In this document: piece by piece, positions 40,844 to 48,772 of the stretch
Layout of the letters: each line of letters starts with the position of its first letter
Position numbering within the stretch: the stretch's first letter is position 1
NCBI RefSeq assembly: GCF_040111675.1
Contig: NZ_CP157794.1
Span: forward strand, 2,253,501 to 2,317,500
Length of the DNA: 64,000 bases
DNA from: Salinarimonas sp.
GTDB taxonomy: Bacteria; Pseudomonadota; Alphaproteobacteria; Rhizobiales; Beijerinckiaceae
Direction of reading: 5' to 3'
Program-made: the position numbers and the translations under genes
Notes under the pieces: model-generated
The model's input: the letters and a program-made list of their open reading frames with translations, nothing else
Told to the model about the DNA's origin: nothing
The model's database searches: none

Positions 40844-41482
40844 TCAGATCAGGTCCGGCAGGCCGATGGTGAGGAAGGCGAGGCCGATCGCGGCCACCGC
40901 GACGCCGGCGAGCCGCAGCTGCGCGGGGGCGGCGGTCGTCACGCCCGCCCACAGGCGCTGCGCGGCGAGCGCGATGGCGGCCATGATCGCGCCCTGGACC
41001 GCCACGAGGCCGGCGAGATAGGCCGCGAGCGGGGTCGTCTCCGCGCCGATGATCATCTCCGCCAGGACGTGGCCGTGGATCAGGCCCGCCACGGCGAACA
41101 GCCCGGCGGCGGCGGCGAGCGGCAGGTTCGGGCGGATCGCCGCGACGACGCCCAGCGCGACGACGGAGAGCGCGACGAGGGTCTCGCCGAGCGGCAGGTC
41201 GATGGCGGCGAGATGGATCGCGACGCCCGCGACCATGGCGGCGAGCCAGGCGCCCGGCAGGGTGAAGGCGCGCCCGAAGCGCGCCGCGATCAGCCCGACC
41301 GCGACGAGCGCGGCGAGATGGTCGACGCCGACGATCGGATGTCCGAGGCCCGACAGCAGGCCCTCGACGAGGGTGCCGGGCGTCGCGCCGCCCAGGGGAT
41401 GGTGGGCGAGCGCGGGCGTCGCGGCCAGGAGGCCGCCCGCGGCGAGGAGGAAACGGGTCTTCAGGGTGTTCGATCCGGTCAT
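40844..41482 (-). CDS. HupE/UreJ-family permease (probable cobalt or nickel uptake)
   Basis: The 212-residue membrane protein has an N-terminal signal/anchor (about 1-23, ending PALAHH) and six or so helices. The family histidines lie in HHPLGGATPG, LGHPIVGVDHLAA and GLIHGHVLAE. HupE/UreJ proteins are secondary nickel/cobalt transporters. Because this copy is the first gene after a cobalamin riboswitch and leads the cobW-cobN operon, cobalt is the likely substrate. The ATG at 41482 is chosen over longer readings that run into the riboswitch. Confidence 0.85.
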   Translation of the reverse strand: MTGSNTLKTRFLLAAGGLLAATPALAHHPLGGATPGTLVEGLLSGLGHPIVGVDHLAALVAVGLIAARFGRAFTLPGAWLAAMVAGVAIHLAAIDLPLGETLVALSVVALGVVAAIRPNLPLAAAAGLFAVAGLIHGHVLAEMIIGAETTPLAAYLAGLVAVQGAIMAAIALAAQRLWAGVTTAAPAQLRLAGVAVAAIGLAFLTIGLPDLI

Positions 41483-41607
41483 GTCGCTCTCCGTCGGGCG
41501 CCCTCGGCGCTCCAGTTCTCGAGCTTTCACGGAGAGGGACGACCGACGGCGAAAGCCGATCGGCCGGCAAACCTCCCGGCGCACCCCGGCCGGAAAGCCC
41601 ATGAAAG

Positions 41608-41782
41608 CGGTCGACGGCAGGTCTCCTGGCTCGCGGGTCCACGCCCCTCTTGTCGCTCAGCCTTCCCGGGACGCGCCCAGTGGACTATGAGAGCGACGGG
41701 CTCTCCGCTCACAGTTGCGGGGGCAGCTGCGGTATCGCACCGCATTCCCTTTTCACCCCGTCTCCGGGGCACCGTCGCGACC
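41608..41782 (-). ncRNA. Cobalamin riboswitch (AdoCbl leader)
   Basis: Read on the minus strand, the leader shows GGTGCC followed by GGGTGAAAAGGGAA, then GCTGCCCCCGCAACTGTG, CCACTG (complement of 41678-41683), GGGAAGGC and the B12 box AGCCAGGAGACCTGCCGTC (complement of about 41612-41630). These are the conserved blocks of the cobalamin riboswitch in correct order. It would repress the HupE-like/DUF1636/cobW/cobN/cobGHIJ transcript when coenzyme B12 is abundant. The 41483-41607 stretch up to the start codon holds the expression platform; no gene is seen. Confidence 0.96.
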
Positions 41783-41823
41783 ATGATTAGCCGCCGCGTG
41801 CCCGAACTTCAACGACCTTCCTC

Positions 41824-42348
41824 ATGCCCTCGGTGAAACCCCTACCTCGCCTCACCTTCGTCCTCGGCGGCGCACGCTCCGGCAAGAGCCGGCACGCGGA
41901 GGCGCTCGTCGAGGCGCAGGCCTCGCCGTGGATCTACGTGGCGACGGCGCAGGCGTTCGATGCGGAGATGGAGGCGCGAATCGCCGAGCATCGCGCGCGG
42001 CGTCCCGAGGGCTGGATCACCCGCGACGCGCCCCTGGACCTGCCGGAGGCGATTCGCGAGGGACCGGCCGGGGCGCCGATCCTGGTCGATTGCCTCACCC
42101 TATGGGTGACGAACCTGATCCTGGCCGAGCGCGACGTCGCCGAGGCCGGCGCGGCGCTGGAAGCCGCATGCCTGGACGCGCCGGGGCCGGTCGTGCTCGT
42201 GTCGAACGAGGTCGGGCTCGGCATCGTGCCCGACAACGCCCTCGCCCGCCGCTTCCGCGACGAGGCCGGGCGGCTGCATCAGCGGCTCGCGGCGCGGGCG
42301 GACGCGGTGATTTTCATGGTGGCCGGGCTGCCGATGAGCGTGAAGTGA
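41824..42348 (+). CDS. cobP: Adenosylcobinamide kinase / guanylyltransferase CobP
   Basis: CobP phosphorylates adenosylcobinamide and attaches GMP, preparing the nucleotide loop. The 174-residue protein has the P-loop GGARSGKSRHAE (about 15-26), VATAQAFDAEME, LVDCLTLWVTNL and VSNEVGLGIVP, all family signatures. It is divergent from the riboswitch transcript and begins cobP-cobO-cobQ, with 7 bases to cobO. Confidence 0.96.
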   Translation: MPSVKPLPRLTFVLGGARSGKSRHAEALVEAQASPWIYVATAQAFDAEMEARIAEHRARRPEGWITRDAPLDLPEAIREGPAGAPILVDCLTLWVTNLILAERDVAEAGAALEAACLDAPGPVVLVSNEVGLGIVPDNALARRFRDEAGRLHQRLAARADAVIFMVAGLPMSVK

Positions 42349-42355
42349 GGACGAC

Positions 42356-42970
42356 ATGACGACCGACGACGACGCCGAGGCCCGCCGCCATCGCGAGAAG
42401 ATGGCCAAGCGCAAGGCTGTGCAGGACGCGGAAGTGGCGGGCAAGACGCTCGAGAAGGGGCTTCTCATCGTCAACACGGGCCCCGGCAAGGGCAAGTCGA
42501 CGGCGGCCTTCGGGCTGATGCTGCGCGCGCTCGGCCGCGGCTTCCGGGTCGGCGTGGTGCAGTTCGTCAAGGGCGCCTGGGAGACCGGCGAGAAGCTCGC
42601 GCTCGCGCGCTTCGACGACCAGATCTCCTGGCACACGATGGGCGAGGGCTTCACCTGGGAGACGCAGGACAAGGCGCGCGACATCGCCGCCGCCGAGCGC
42701 GCCTGGGCCAAGGCGAAGGAGCTGATGGACGACCCCGCGATCCGCCTCGTGATCCTCGACGAGCTCAATATCGCGCTGCGCTACGCCTACCTGCCGCTCG
42801 ACGAGGTGGTCGCCACGCTCGCCGCCCGCCGGCCCGACCTCCACGTCGTCGTCACCGGCCGCAACGCCAAGCCGGAGCTGATCGAGGCCGCCGACCTCGT
42901 CACCGAGATGACGCTGGTCAAGCACCATTTCGCGGCCGGCGTGAAGGCGCAGGAAGGGATCGAGTTCTGA
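42356..42970 (+). CDS. cobO: Corrinoid adenosyltransferase CobO
   Basis: CobO transfers the 5'-deoxyadenosyl group of ATP to cob(I)yrinate a,c-diamide. The 204-residue protein has P-loop [14 protein letters not shown] (about 39-52), [23 protein letters not shown] and the terminal [16 protein letters not shown], as in the CobA/CobO family. Its stop and the cobQ ATG share one base (TGATG). Confidence 0.97.
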   Translation: MTTDDDAEARRHREKMAKRKAVQDAEVAGKTLEKGLLIVNTGPGKGKSTAAFGLMLRALGRGFRVGVVQFVKGAWETGEKLALARFDDQISWHTMGEGFTWETQDKARDIAAAERAWAKAKELMDDPAIRLVILDELNIALRYAYLPLDEVVATLAARRPDLHVVVTGRNAKPELIEAADLVTEMTLVKHHFAAGVKAQEGIEF

Positions 42971-44448
42971 TGGCGCGCGCGCTGATGGTGCAGGGGACGG
43001 GCTCCAACGTCGGCAAGTCGCTGCTCGTCGCCGGCCTGTGCCGTCGTTTCGCGCGCCGTGGGCTCGTCGTGCGGCCGTTCAAGCCGCAGAACATGTCGAA
43101 CAACGCCGCCGTCACCGTCGACGGCGGGGAGATCGGGCGCGCCCAGGCGCTCCAGGCCCGCGCCGCCGGGGTCGCGCCGTCGGTGCACATGAACCCGGTG
43201 CTGCTGAAGCCCCAGAGCGAGATCGGCTCGCAGATCGTGGTGCAGGGGCGCATGGTGGGCACGGCCAAGGCGCGGGAATACCAGGCCTGGAAGCCCCGCC
43301 TGATGGAGGCCGTGCTCGACTCGTTCGGGCGCCTGCGGGACGAGGCCGATCTCGTCGTCGTCGAGGGCGCGGGATCGGCGTCCGAGGTCAACCTGCGCGC
43401 CGGCGATATCGCCAACATGGGCTTCGCTCGCGCCACCGGCACGCCCGTGATCCTCGTCGGCGACATCGACCGCGGCGGGGTGATCGCGAGCCTGGTGGGC
43501 ACCAGGGCGGTGATCGATCCGGACGATGCGGCGATGGTCGCCGGCTTCGTCGTCAACCGCTTCCGGGGCGACCCCTCGCTGTTCGACGAGGGCATGCGGA
43601 TCGTCGCCGCGCATACCGGCTGGGAGGCGCTCGGCCTCGTGCCGCATTTCGCCGACGCCGCGCGCCTGCCGGCGGAGGATCGGCTGGGGCTCGAGCGCGA
43701 GCCCCGCGCTTCGGAGGGGCAGGGCGTGACCATCGCCGTCCCCGTGATGCCGCGCATCTCGAACTTCGACGATCTCGACCCCCTGCGCGAGGAGCCCGGC
43801 GTGCGGCTCGTCCTGGTCGAGCCGGGAACGCCGATCCCGGCGGAGACGGCGCTCGTGCTCTTGCCGGGCTCGAAGACCACGATCGACGACCTCGCCTTCC
43901 TGCGCGCCCAGGGCTGGGACGTCGACATCGCCGCTCACGTGCGCCGCGGCGGGCGGGTGCTCGGCCTGTGCGGCGGCTTCCAGATGTTGGGGCGCACCAT
44001 CGCCGATCCCGACGGGATCGAGGGTCCGGCGGGGCGGGTGGTGCCGGGGCTCGGCCTCCTCGACCTCGAGACCCGGCTCACCGGCGTGAAAAAGCTGGAG
44101 GCGGTCTCGGGGACCGCCCTCGCCGACGACGCACCGTTCTCCGGCTACGAGATGCATGTCGGCGAGACCGCGGGCCCCGACGCCGAGCGCCCGTTCGCCC
44201 GCCTCGCCGACGGACGTCCCGACGGCGCCGTCTCGCGGGACGGTCTCGTCGTCGGCACCTACGTCCACGGCCTCTTCGCCGACGATTCGCAGCGCGCCGC
44301 CTGGCTCGCGAGGCTCGGCGCGCGTACGAGCGCTCTCGCCTACGAGGCGCTGGTGGAGGACGTTCTCGACCGCTTCGCCGACCACCTCGCGGCGCATGTC
44401 GATTGCGACCGGCTCCTCGCCATCAGCGAGACAGCGCGAGCGCCGTGA
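42970..44448 (+). CDS. cobQ: Cobyric acid synthase CobQ
   Basis: CobQ is a glutamine-dependent amidotransferase that amidates the b, d, e and g side chains of adenosyl-cobyrinate a,c-diamide. The 492-residue protein has [11 protein letters not shown] at the start, [27 protein letters not shown] and the glutaminase cysteine in [10 protein letters not shown]. The late histidine motif is GTYVHGLF. It is convergent with cobD, and the two coding ends overlap by 26 bases. Confidence 0.97.
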   Translation: MARALMVQGTGSNVGKSLLVAGLCRRFARRGLVVRPFKPQNMSNNAAVTVDGGEIGRAQALQARAAGVAPSVHMNPVLLKPQSEIGSQIVVQGRMVGTAKAREYQAWKPRLMEAVLDSFGRLRDEADLVVVEGAGSASEVNLRAGDIANMGFARATGTPVILVGDIDRGGVIASLVGTRAVIDPDDAAMVAGFVVNRFRGDPSLFDEGMRIVAAHTGWEALGLVPHFADAARLPAEDRLGLEREPRASEGQGVTIAVPVMPRISNFDDLDPLREEPGVRLVLVEPGTPIPAETALVLLPGSKTTIDDLAFLRAQGWDVDIAAHVRRGGRVLGLCGGFQMLGRTIADPDGIEGPAGRVVPGLGLLDLETRLTGVKKLEAVSGTALADDAPFSGYEMHVGETAGPDAERPFARLADGRPDGAVSRDGLVVGTYVHGLFADDSQRAAWLARLGARTSALAYEALVEDVLDRFADHLAAHVDCDRLLAISETARAP

Positions 44449-45406
44449 CGGCGAGGAGCGCCGCGAGGCCGATCAGAAGCGCGCAGGCGGTGCGGTAGAG
44501 GGCGAGCGCCCGGTCGACGTCCTCGGCATCAGCCTCTGCGCGGCCGTCCCCCATCCAGGCGTCGGCGACGACCGCATCGCCGTAGGTCCGCGGTCCCGCG
44601 AGCCGCAGCCCGAGCGCGCCCGCCATCGCGGCTTCCGGCCAGCCGGCGTTGGGCGAGCGGTGCTTGCCGGCGTCCCGCCGCACGGCGGCCCACGCCTTGC
44701 GCGCCGAGGCCTGCGGGTGGAGCGCCGCCGCGATGATCAGGAGCACCGCGGTCAGCCGCGAGGCGGGGAGGTTGATCACGTCGTCGAACCGCGCCGCCGC
44801 CCAGCCGAAGGCGCCGTGGCGCGCCGTGCGGTGGCCGATCATGCTGTCGGCCGTGTTCGCCGCCTTGTAGAGCACGCCGCCCGGCAGCCCGCCGAGCCCG
44901 ATCCAGAAGGCCGGCGCGACGATCCCGTCGGAGAAGTTCTCGGCGAGGCTCTCGATCGCGGCGCGGCTCACCCCCGCCTCGTCGAGGCTCTCGGGGTTGC
45001 GCCCGACGATCATCGAGACCGCCTTTCGCCCCCCGGCGAGGCCGCCCTCCCGCAGCCCGTCGCGCACGGCGGCGACATGCTCGAACAGCGAGCGCTGCGC
45101 CAGCAGGCTCGAGGCGAGCACGGCGGCGATCAGAAGGCCGAAGAGCCCGAGCCCGGAGAGCACGACCTGGACCGCCAGCGCGAGCGCGCCGGGAACGGCG
45201 AGGATCGCGACGAGCGCGAGCAGTCCCGCCATGCGCCGGGCGGCGGGGGAGGCGTCCTCGCGGTTCAGGTCGCGATCGAGGGCGGCGATCAGCGCGCCGA
45301 TCCAGGTGACGGGATGGCCGATGGCCGTGTACACACGCCCCGGATAGCCGATCGCCGCCTCGACGACGAGGGCGAGCGTGACGAGGGCGAGCGATTCGAC
45401 GAGCAT
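44423..45406 (-). CDS. cobD: Adenosylcobinamide-phosphate synthase CobD (CbiB)
   Basis: CobD is the membrane enzyme that joins aminopropanol phosphate to adenosylcobyric acid. The 327-residue protein has about five helices and the family motifs [43 protein letters not shown] and [10 protein letters not shown]. It is divergent from cobC with 11 bases between the start codons, so the regulatory region must overlap coding sequence. Confidence 0.95.
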   Translation of the reverse strand: MLVESLALVTLALVVEAAIGYPGRVYTAIGHPVTWIGALIAALDRDLNREDASPAARRMAGLLALVAILAVPGALALAVQVVLSGLGLFGLLIAAVLASSLLAQRSLFEHVAAVRDGLREGGLAGGRKAVSMIVGRNPESLDEAGVSRAAIESLAENFSDGIVAPAFWIGLGGLPGGVLYKAANTADSMIGHRTARHGAFGWAAARFDDVINLPASRLTAVLLIIAAALHPQASARKAWAAVRRDAGKHRSPNAGWPEAAMAGALGLRLAGPRTYGDAVVADAWMGDGRAEADAEDVDRALALYRTACALLIGLAALLAVTALALSR

Positions 45407-45417
45407 CGGAGACCGGG

Positions 45418-46416
45418 ATGGCGGACGAGCGGATCTGGCACGGAGGCGATCTCGGCGAGGCGCGCCGGCTGTTCCCGGGCGCGCCCGAGCCGTGGATCGA
45501 CCTCTCGACGGGCATCAATCCCATAGCCTATCCGCCGCCCGCCCTGCCAGCCTCCGCCTTCACGCGCCTGCCCGAACCCGCCGACCACGCCGCGCTGGAG
45601 GCGGCCGCGGCGCGGGCCTACGGCGTCGCCGACCCGGCCTGCGTGATCGCCGCGCCGGGGACGCAGGTCCTGATCAGCCTCCTGCCGTTCCTCGTCGACG
45701 CGCGCGAGGTCGCCGTCGTCACGCCGACCTACGGCGAGCACGCCCGGTCCTGGCGCGCGGCGGGGGCGCGGGTCCGGGAGGTCTGCGGGCCGGAGGCGGC
45801 GGGCGACGCCGACGCGCTCGTCCTCGTCTCGCCGAACAATCCCGACGGCCGCCTCTGGCCCCGCGCGACCCTGCGCGACCTCGCGGGAGGGCTCGCCGCG
45901 CGCGGCGGGCTCCTCGTCGTCGACGAGGCCTTCGCGGACTTCGACGCCGCCCAGAGCCTCGCCGCGGACCTGCCGGAGGGCGCGCTCGTGCTGCGCTCCT
46001 TCGGCAAGACCTACGGGCTCGCGGGGGTGCGCCTCGGCTTCGCCCTCGTGCGTGGCGATCTCGGAACGCGGCTGCGCGCGGCGCTCGGGCCGTGGGCGGT
46101 CTCCGGCCCCGCGCTCGCCATCGGCCGCGCCGCGCTCGACGACGCGGCCTGGCTGGATAAGGCGGCGCCGGCGCGACGCGCCGACGCCGCGCGGCTCGAC
46201 GCGCTGCTCGCCCCGCTCGCCGGGGAGGCGGTCGGCACGACGCTGTTCCGCACGATCGAGACCGACCGCGCGCCGGAGATCTTCGCCGCGCTCGGGCGCG
46301 CGGGAATCTGGGTGAGGCGCTTCCAGGACGACCCCCGCCGCCTCCGCTTCGGCCTCCCGTGCGACGCGGAGGCGTGGGGGCGGGTGGAGCAGGTGCTGGC
46401 GGCGCTCGGTCGTTGA
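45418..46416 (+). CDS. cobC: Threonine-phosphate decarboxylase CobC
   Basis: CobC is a PLP enzyme of the class I/II aminotransferase fold that makes (R)-1-amino-2-propanol phosphate for the lower loop. The 332-residue protein has WIDLSTGINPIAYP, VVTPTYGEHA, LVSPNNPDGR, DEAFADF and the PLP-lysine motif LRSFGKTYGLAGVRLGF. GGAG lies before the ATG at 45418. A 365-base repeat region follows the stop. Confidence 0.94.
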   Translation: MADERIWHGGDLGEARRLFPGAPEPWIDLSTGINPIAYPPPALPASAFTRLPEPADHAALEAAAARAYGVADPACVIAAPGTQVLISLLPFLVDAREVAVVTPTYGEHARSWRAAGARVREVCGPEAAGDADALVLVSPNNPDGRLWPRATLRDLAGGLAARGGLLVVDEAFADFDAAQSLAADLPEGALVLRSFGKTYGLAGVRLGFALVRGDLGTRLRAALGPWAVSGPALAIGRAALDDAAWLDKAAPARRADAARLDALLAPLAGEAVGTTLFRTIETDRAPEIFAALGRAGIWVRRFQDDPRRLRFGLPCDAEAWGRVEQVLAALGR

Positions 46417-46418
46417 GT

Positions 46419-46759
46419 TCCCCTCTCCCTCGTGGCTAGCTGATGCACACATCTCGCTCGGCGAAGGCGTTCCGCCAGGCAGTCGCGACCTGAAGCGTAG
46501 AGCGCCGCCGGACTCCCCTCGCCCTTGTGGCGAGGGGCCGGGGGTGTGGGTCGTGCAGAACTGTCGCGACCTCGATGCCGCTCGAACCGGGAACGTCGAT
46601 CTCGTCCCGAGACGTCTCGGGCTGCACCGCGACCCACATCCGCCCCCTTCGGGGGCACCTTCTCCACAAGGGAGAAGGACGAGCGGCTGGCGCCGCTCGC
46701 AGATCGCGACCAACGGCGCGGGACGATGTGTGTATCGAGTAGCCCTCGTGGAGAGGGGA
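46419..46759. repeat. Nested palindromic mosaic after cobC
   Basis: The 365-base gap between cobC and the flavoprotein gene has no gene. It is built of concentric inverted repeats. Outer arms are 46419-46453 and 46725-46759 (about 26 of 35 positions match). Inner arms around 46517-46552 and 46630-46677 share CCCTTGTGG and GTGGGTCG cores. A perfect 16-base palindrome (46606-46621) lies near the centre. The arm modules resemble rhizobial intergenic mosaic (RIME-type) sequences. No coding or transposase remnant is visible. Confidence 0.75.
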
Positions 46760-46780
46760 GGTCGTCGGCGGCGACCTCCC
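46756..46780 (-). terminator. Hairpin at the end of the catabolic operon
   Basis: A perfect 9-bp stem (46756-46764 with 46772-46780) with a 7-base loop lies directly after the flavoprotein stop codon. No clear T-run follows on the minus strand, so termination may be Rho-assisted. It adjoins the palindromic mosaic. Confidence 0.45.
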
Positions 46781-46781
46781 G

Positions 46782-48173
46782 CTAGACTGTTGCCGCCGCC
46801 GCCCGCCCCGCGGCGTAGCCGTAGCCGATCGCCGAGAGCAGGCCGTTGCCGGAGAGGTAGCCCGAGGCCTTCGATCCGGAGACGCCGCAGGCGGCGCCGC
46901 CGGCGGCGGTGAGGTTCGGCAGCGGCGCGCCGGTCGTATCGAGCACGCGCGCGGTCCCGTCGACCAGGAGGCCGCCCTGGGTGTGGAACAGCGCGCCCGT
47001 CACCTTCACCGCGTGGAAGGGCGGCGCGAGGGGCGCGACGCCGGCGAAGGCGCGGCCGAAGCCGTCCGTCGCGCCCTCGGCCTTCAGCCGGTCGATTTCG
47101 GCGAAGGTCTGCGCCAGGGCGCCCGTCGGCAGGCCGAGGCGGGCGGCCAGATCCTCGGGCGAATCACCGGTGATCACCGCGCCTTGCGCTTCGGCGTTGC
47201 GAAAGTCCTCGAACTGGCGGGCGATTCCCGCGATGCGGGCGTCGAACATCGTCCAGGCGATCCCGCCCGGCTGGGCGATGACGCCCGCCGCCGCTTCCGA
47301 ATAGCCGTGCGATTCGTCCGCGAAGCGCCGGCCCTCGGCGTTCACCTGGAAGCCGCCCTCCATGACGCAGGCCCAGGTGATCAGGATGCCGTGCGGATGC
47401 GCCACCGAGCCGTGGCCCTGGTGGCCGGACAGGTGGCGTGTCGCGGCGCCGAGCGCCTCGCCCCAGAGCACCGCCTCGCCCTGGTTGCCGGGATGGCCGA
47501 AATAGAGGGCGTCCGCGAGCTCCGGGATGTGCTTGCCGACCAGCTCCTTGTTGCCGCCGTAGCCGTTGCAGGCCAGCACCAGCGCGCCGCAGCCGATCCG
47601 TTCGCGCGCCCCGTCCGGACGGGCGATCTCGACGCCGGTGACGCGCCGCTCCGCGTCGGCGAAGAGCGTCGTGACATGCGCCCCGCAGACGAGCGCCACC
47701 CCCGCCGCCTCCGCCGCCTCGCGCAGCCGGTCGACCAGCTCCTCCCCGGAGCGGCTGGGCAGCCCGTGCATGCGATAGGCGGAATGGCCGGGATAGCGGA
47801 AGTTCTCGACGAGCGAGACGGCGAGCCCGTGCCGGTCGGCGAGCCATTCGAGCACCGGCGCCGACAGGCCCGCGAGGGTGGCGACGGCGCCCGGGTCGGG
47901 CTCGTTCTCGGCCTTGGCCAGGATGTCGCGGGCGAAGAGGTCCGGATCGTCGACGACGCCTGCGGCCGTCTGCCAGCGCGTTCCGGCGGCCGGGATCAGG
48001 CCGGCGGACAGCGCGGTCGAGCCGCGGGGCAGGAGGTCGCGCTCCAGCACGACCACCTCCGCGCCGGTGTCCCGCGCCGCCAGCGCCGCGACGAGCCCCG
48101 CCGCGCCGGCGCCGATCACCAGGACCGGGGTCTCGACGTCGTAGGCCGGCGTCTCGAACGCGACCGGGCTCAT
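46782..48173 (-). CDS. FAD-dependent oxidoreductase, fumarate-reductase/ketosteroid-dehydrogenase-like
   Basis: The 463-residue flavoprotein has an N-terminal dinucleotide fold (VLVIGAGAAGLVAALAARD, about 17-35), GSTALSAGLIPAAGTRWQ and a capping domain. The C-terminal FAD motif AGGAACGVSGSKASGYLSGNG ends with AAGRAA. This is the succinate dehydrogenase/fumarate reductase flavoprotein family, which includes enzymes that add or remove hydrogen across C=C bonds next to carbonyls. No heme or secretion signal is present. It is the last gene of the catabolic operon, and its ATG overlaps the isochorismatase-like stop (ATGA). The substrate is unknown; reduction or oxidation of an unsaturated acid is inferred. 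Confidence 0.85.
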   Translation of the reverse strand: MSPVAFETPAYDVETPVLVIGAGAAGLVAALAARDTGAEVVVLERDLLPRGSTALSAGLIPAAGTRWQTAAGVVDDPDLFARDILAKAENEPDPGAVATLAGLSAPVLEWLADRHGLAVSLVENFRYPGHSAYRMHGLPSRSGEELVDRLREAAEAAGVALVCGAHVTTLFADAERRVTGVEIARPDGARERIGCGALVLACNGYGGNKELVGKHIPELADALYFGHPGNQGEAVLWGEALGAATRHLSGHQGHGSVAHPHGILITWACVMEGGFQVNAEGRRFADESHGYSEAAAGVIAQPGGIAWTMFDARIAGIARQFEDFRNAEAQGAVITGDSPEDLAARLGLPTGALAQTFAEIDRLKAEGATDGFGRAFAGVAPLAPPFHAVKVTGALFHTQGGLLVDGTARVLDTTGAPLPNLTAAGGAACGVSGSKASGYLSGNGLLSAIGYGYAAGRAAAATV

Positions 48174-48772
48174 GCGCCCTCCACGGCGGCGATCGCCTCG
48201 GCGATGGTGGCGAGCCGCGCCACGGGGGCGAGGGCGGCGAGCGCCGTCTCGTGCACCTCCGCCGAGAAGGCGGCGCAGCCGTCGGTCAGCACGATCGGCT
48301 CGATGTCGCGCACATGGGCGTCGCGCACGGTGGAGGCGACGCCGCCATTGGTGACGATGCCGCAGACGAGCAGCCGGTCGATGCCGAGCTTGCGCAGCAC
48401 CCATTCGAGCCGGGTCATGTAGAAGGCGGAATAGGCCACCTTCTCGATGACGACGTCCGCCGGCTGCAGCTCCTCGACGAGGGCGTGGCCCCAGGAGCCC
48501 GGGGCGAAGTCGCCGCGACCCAGGAAGGGGCGGAGCTGGCGCAGATGCGGCGAGACGATCGGCTCGCCGCCCCGTCCCGGCTGCAGCGTGAATTGCGTCG
48601 AGACCACGAGCCCGCCCGCTTCCCGCATCGCGTTCGCGAGCGGCGCCACCTTTGCGGGAAGGGCGGCGATCGCCTCCGACGTCTGCCCGCCGCGGGCGTA
48701 CGCGCCCTTCGGATGGAGGAAGTCGTTCTGGAGGTCGACGACGAGAAGGGCGGTGCGCAGGGGGTCGATCAT
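48170..48772 (-). CDS. Isochorismatase-like hydrolase lacking the usual nucleophile cysteine
   Basis: The 200-residue protein has the cysteine-hydrolase fold with Asp13 (VVDLQNDF) and Lys111 (IEKVAYSAF). The position of the catalytic cysteine reads TNGGV (141-145), that is Gly instead of Cys. Cys137 and Cys166 exist elsewhere. It may therefore act like isochorismatases that work without a cysteine nucleophile, or have lost amidase chemistry. It lies between HyuA and the flavoprotein with 4-base overlaps on both sides, so it is part of the pathway. Confidence 0.85.
   Translation of the reverse strand: MIDPLRTALLVVDLQNDFLHPKGAYARGGQTSEAIAALPAKVAPLANAMREAGGLVVSTQFTLQPGRGGEPIVSPHLRQLRPFLGRGDFAPGSWGHALVEELQPADVVIEKVAYSAFYMTRLEWVLRKLGIDRLLVCGIVTNGGVASTVRDAHVRDIEPIVLTDGCAAFSAEVHETALAALAPVARLATIAEAIAAVEGA

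Noticed and set aside
46419..46780. Degenerate CRISPR array or an insertion sequence.
   Set aside because: The repeats are inverted and nested, not direct and evenly spaced, and no transposase frame is present.
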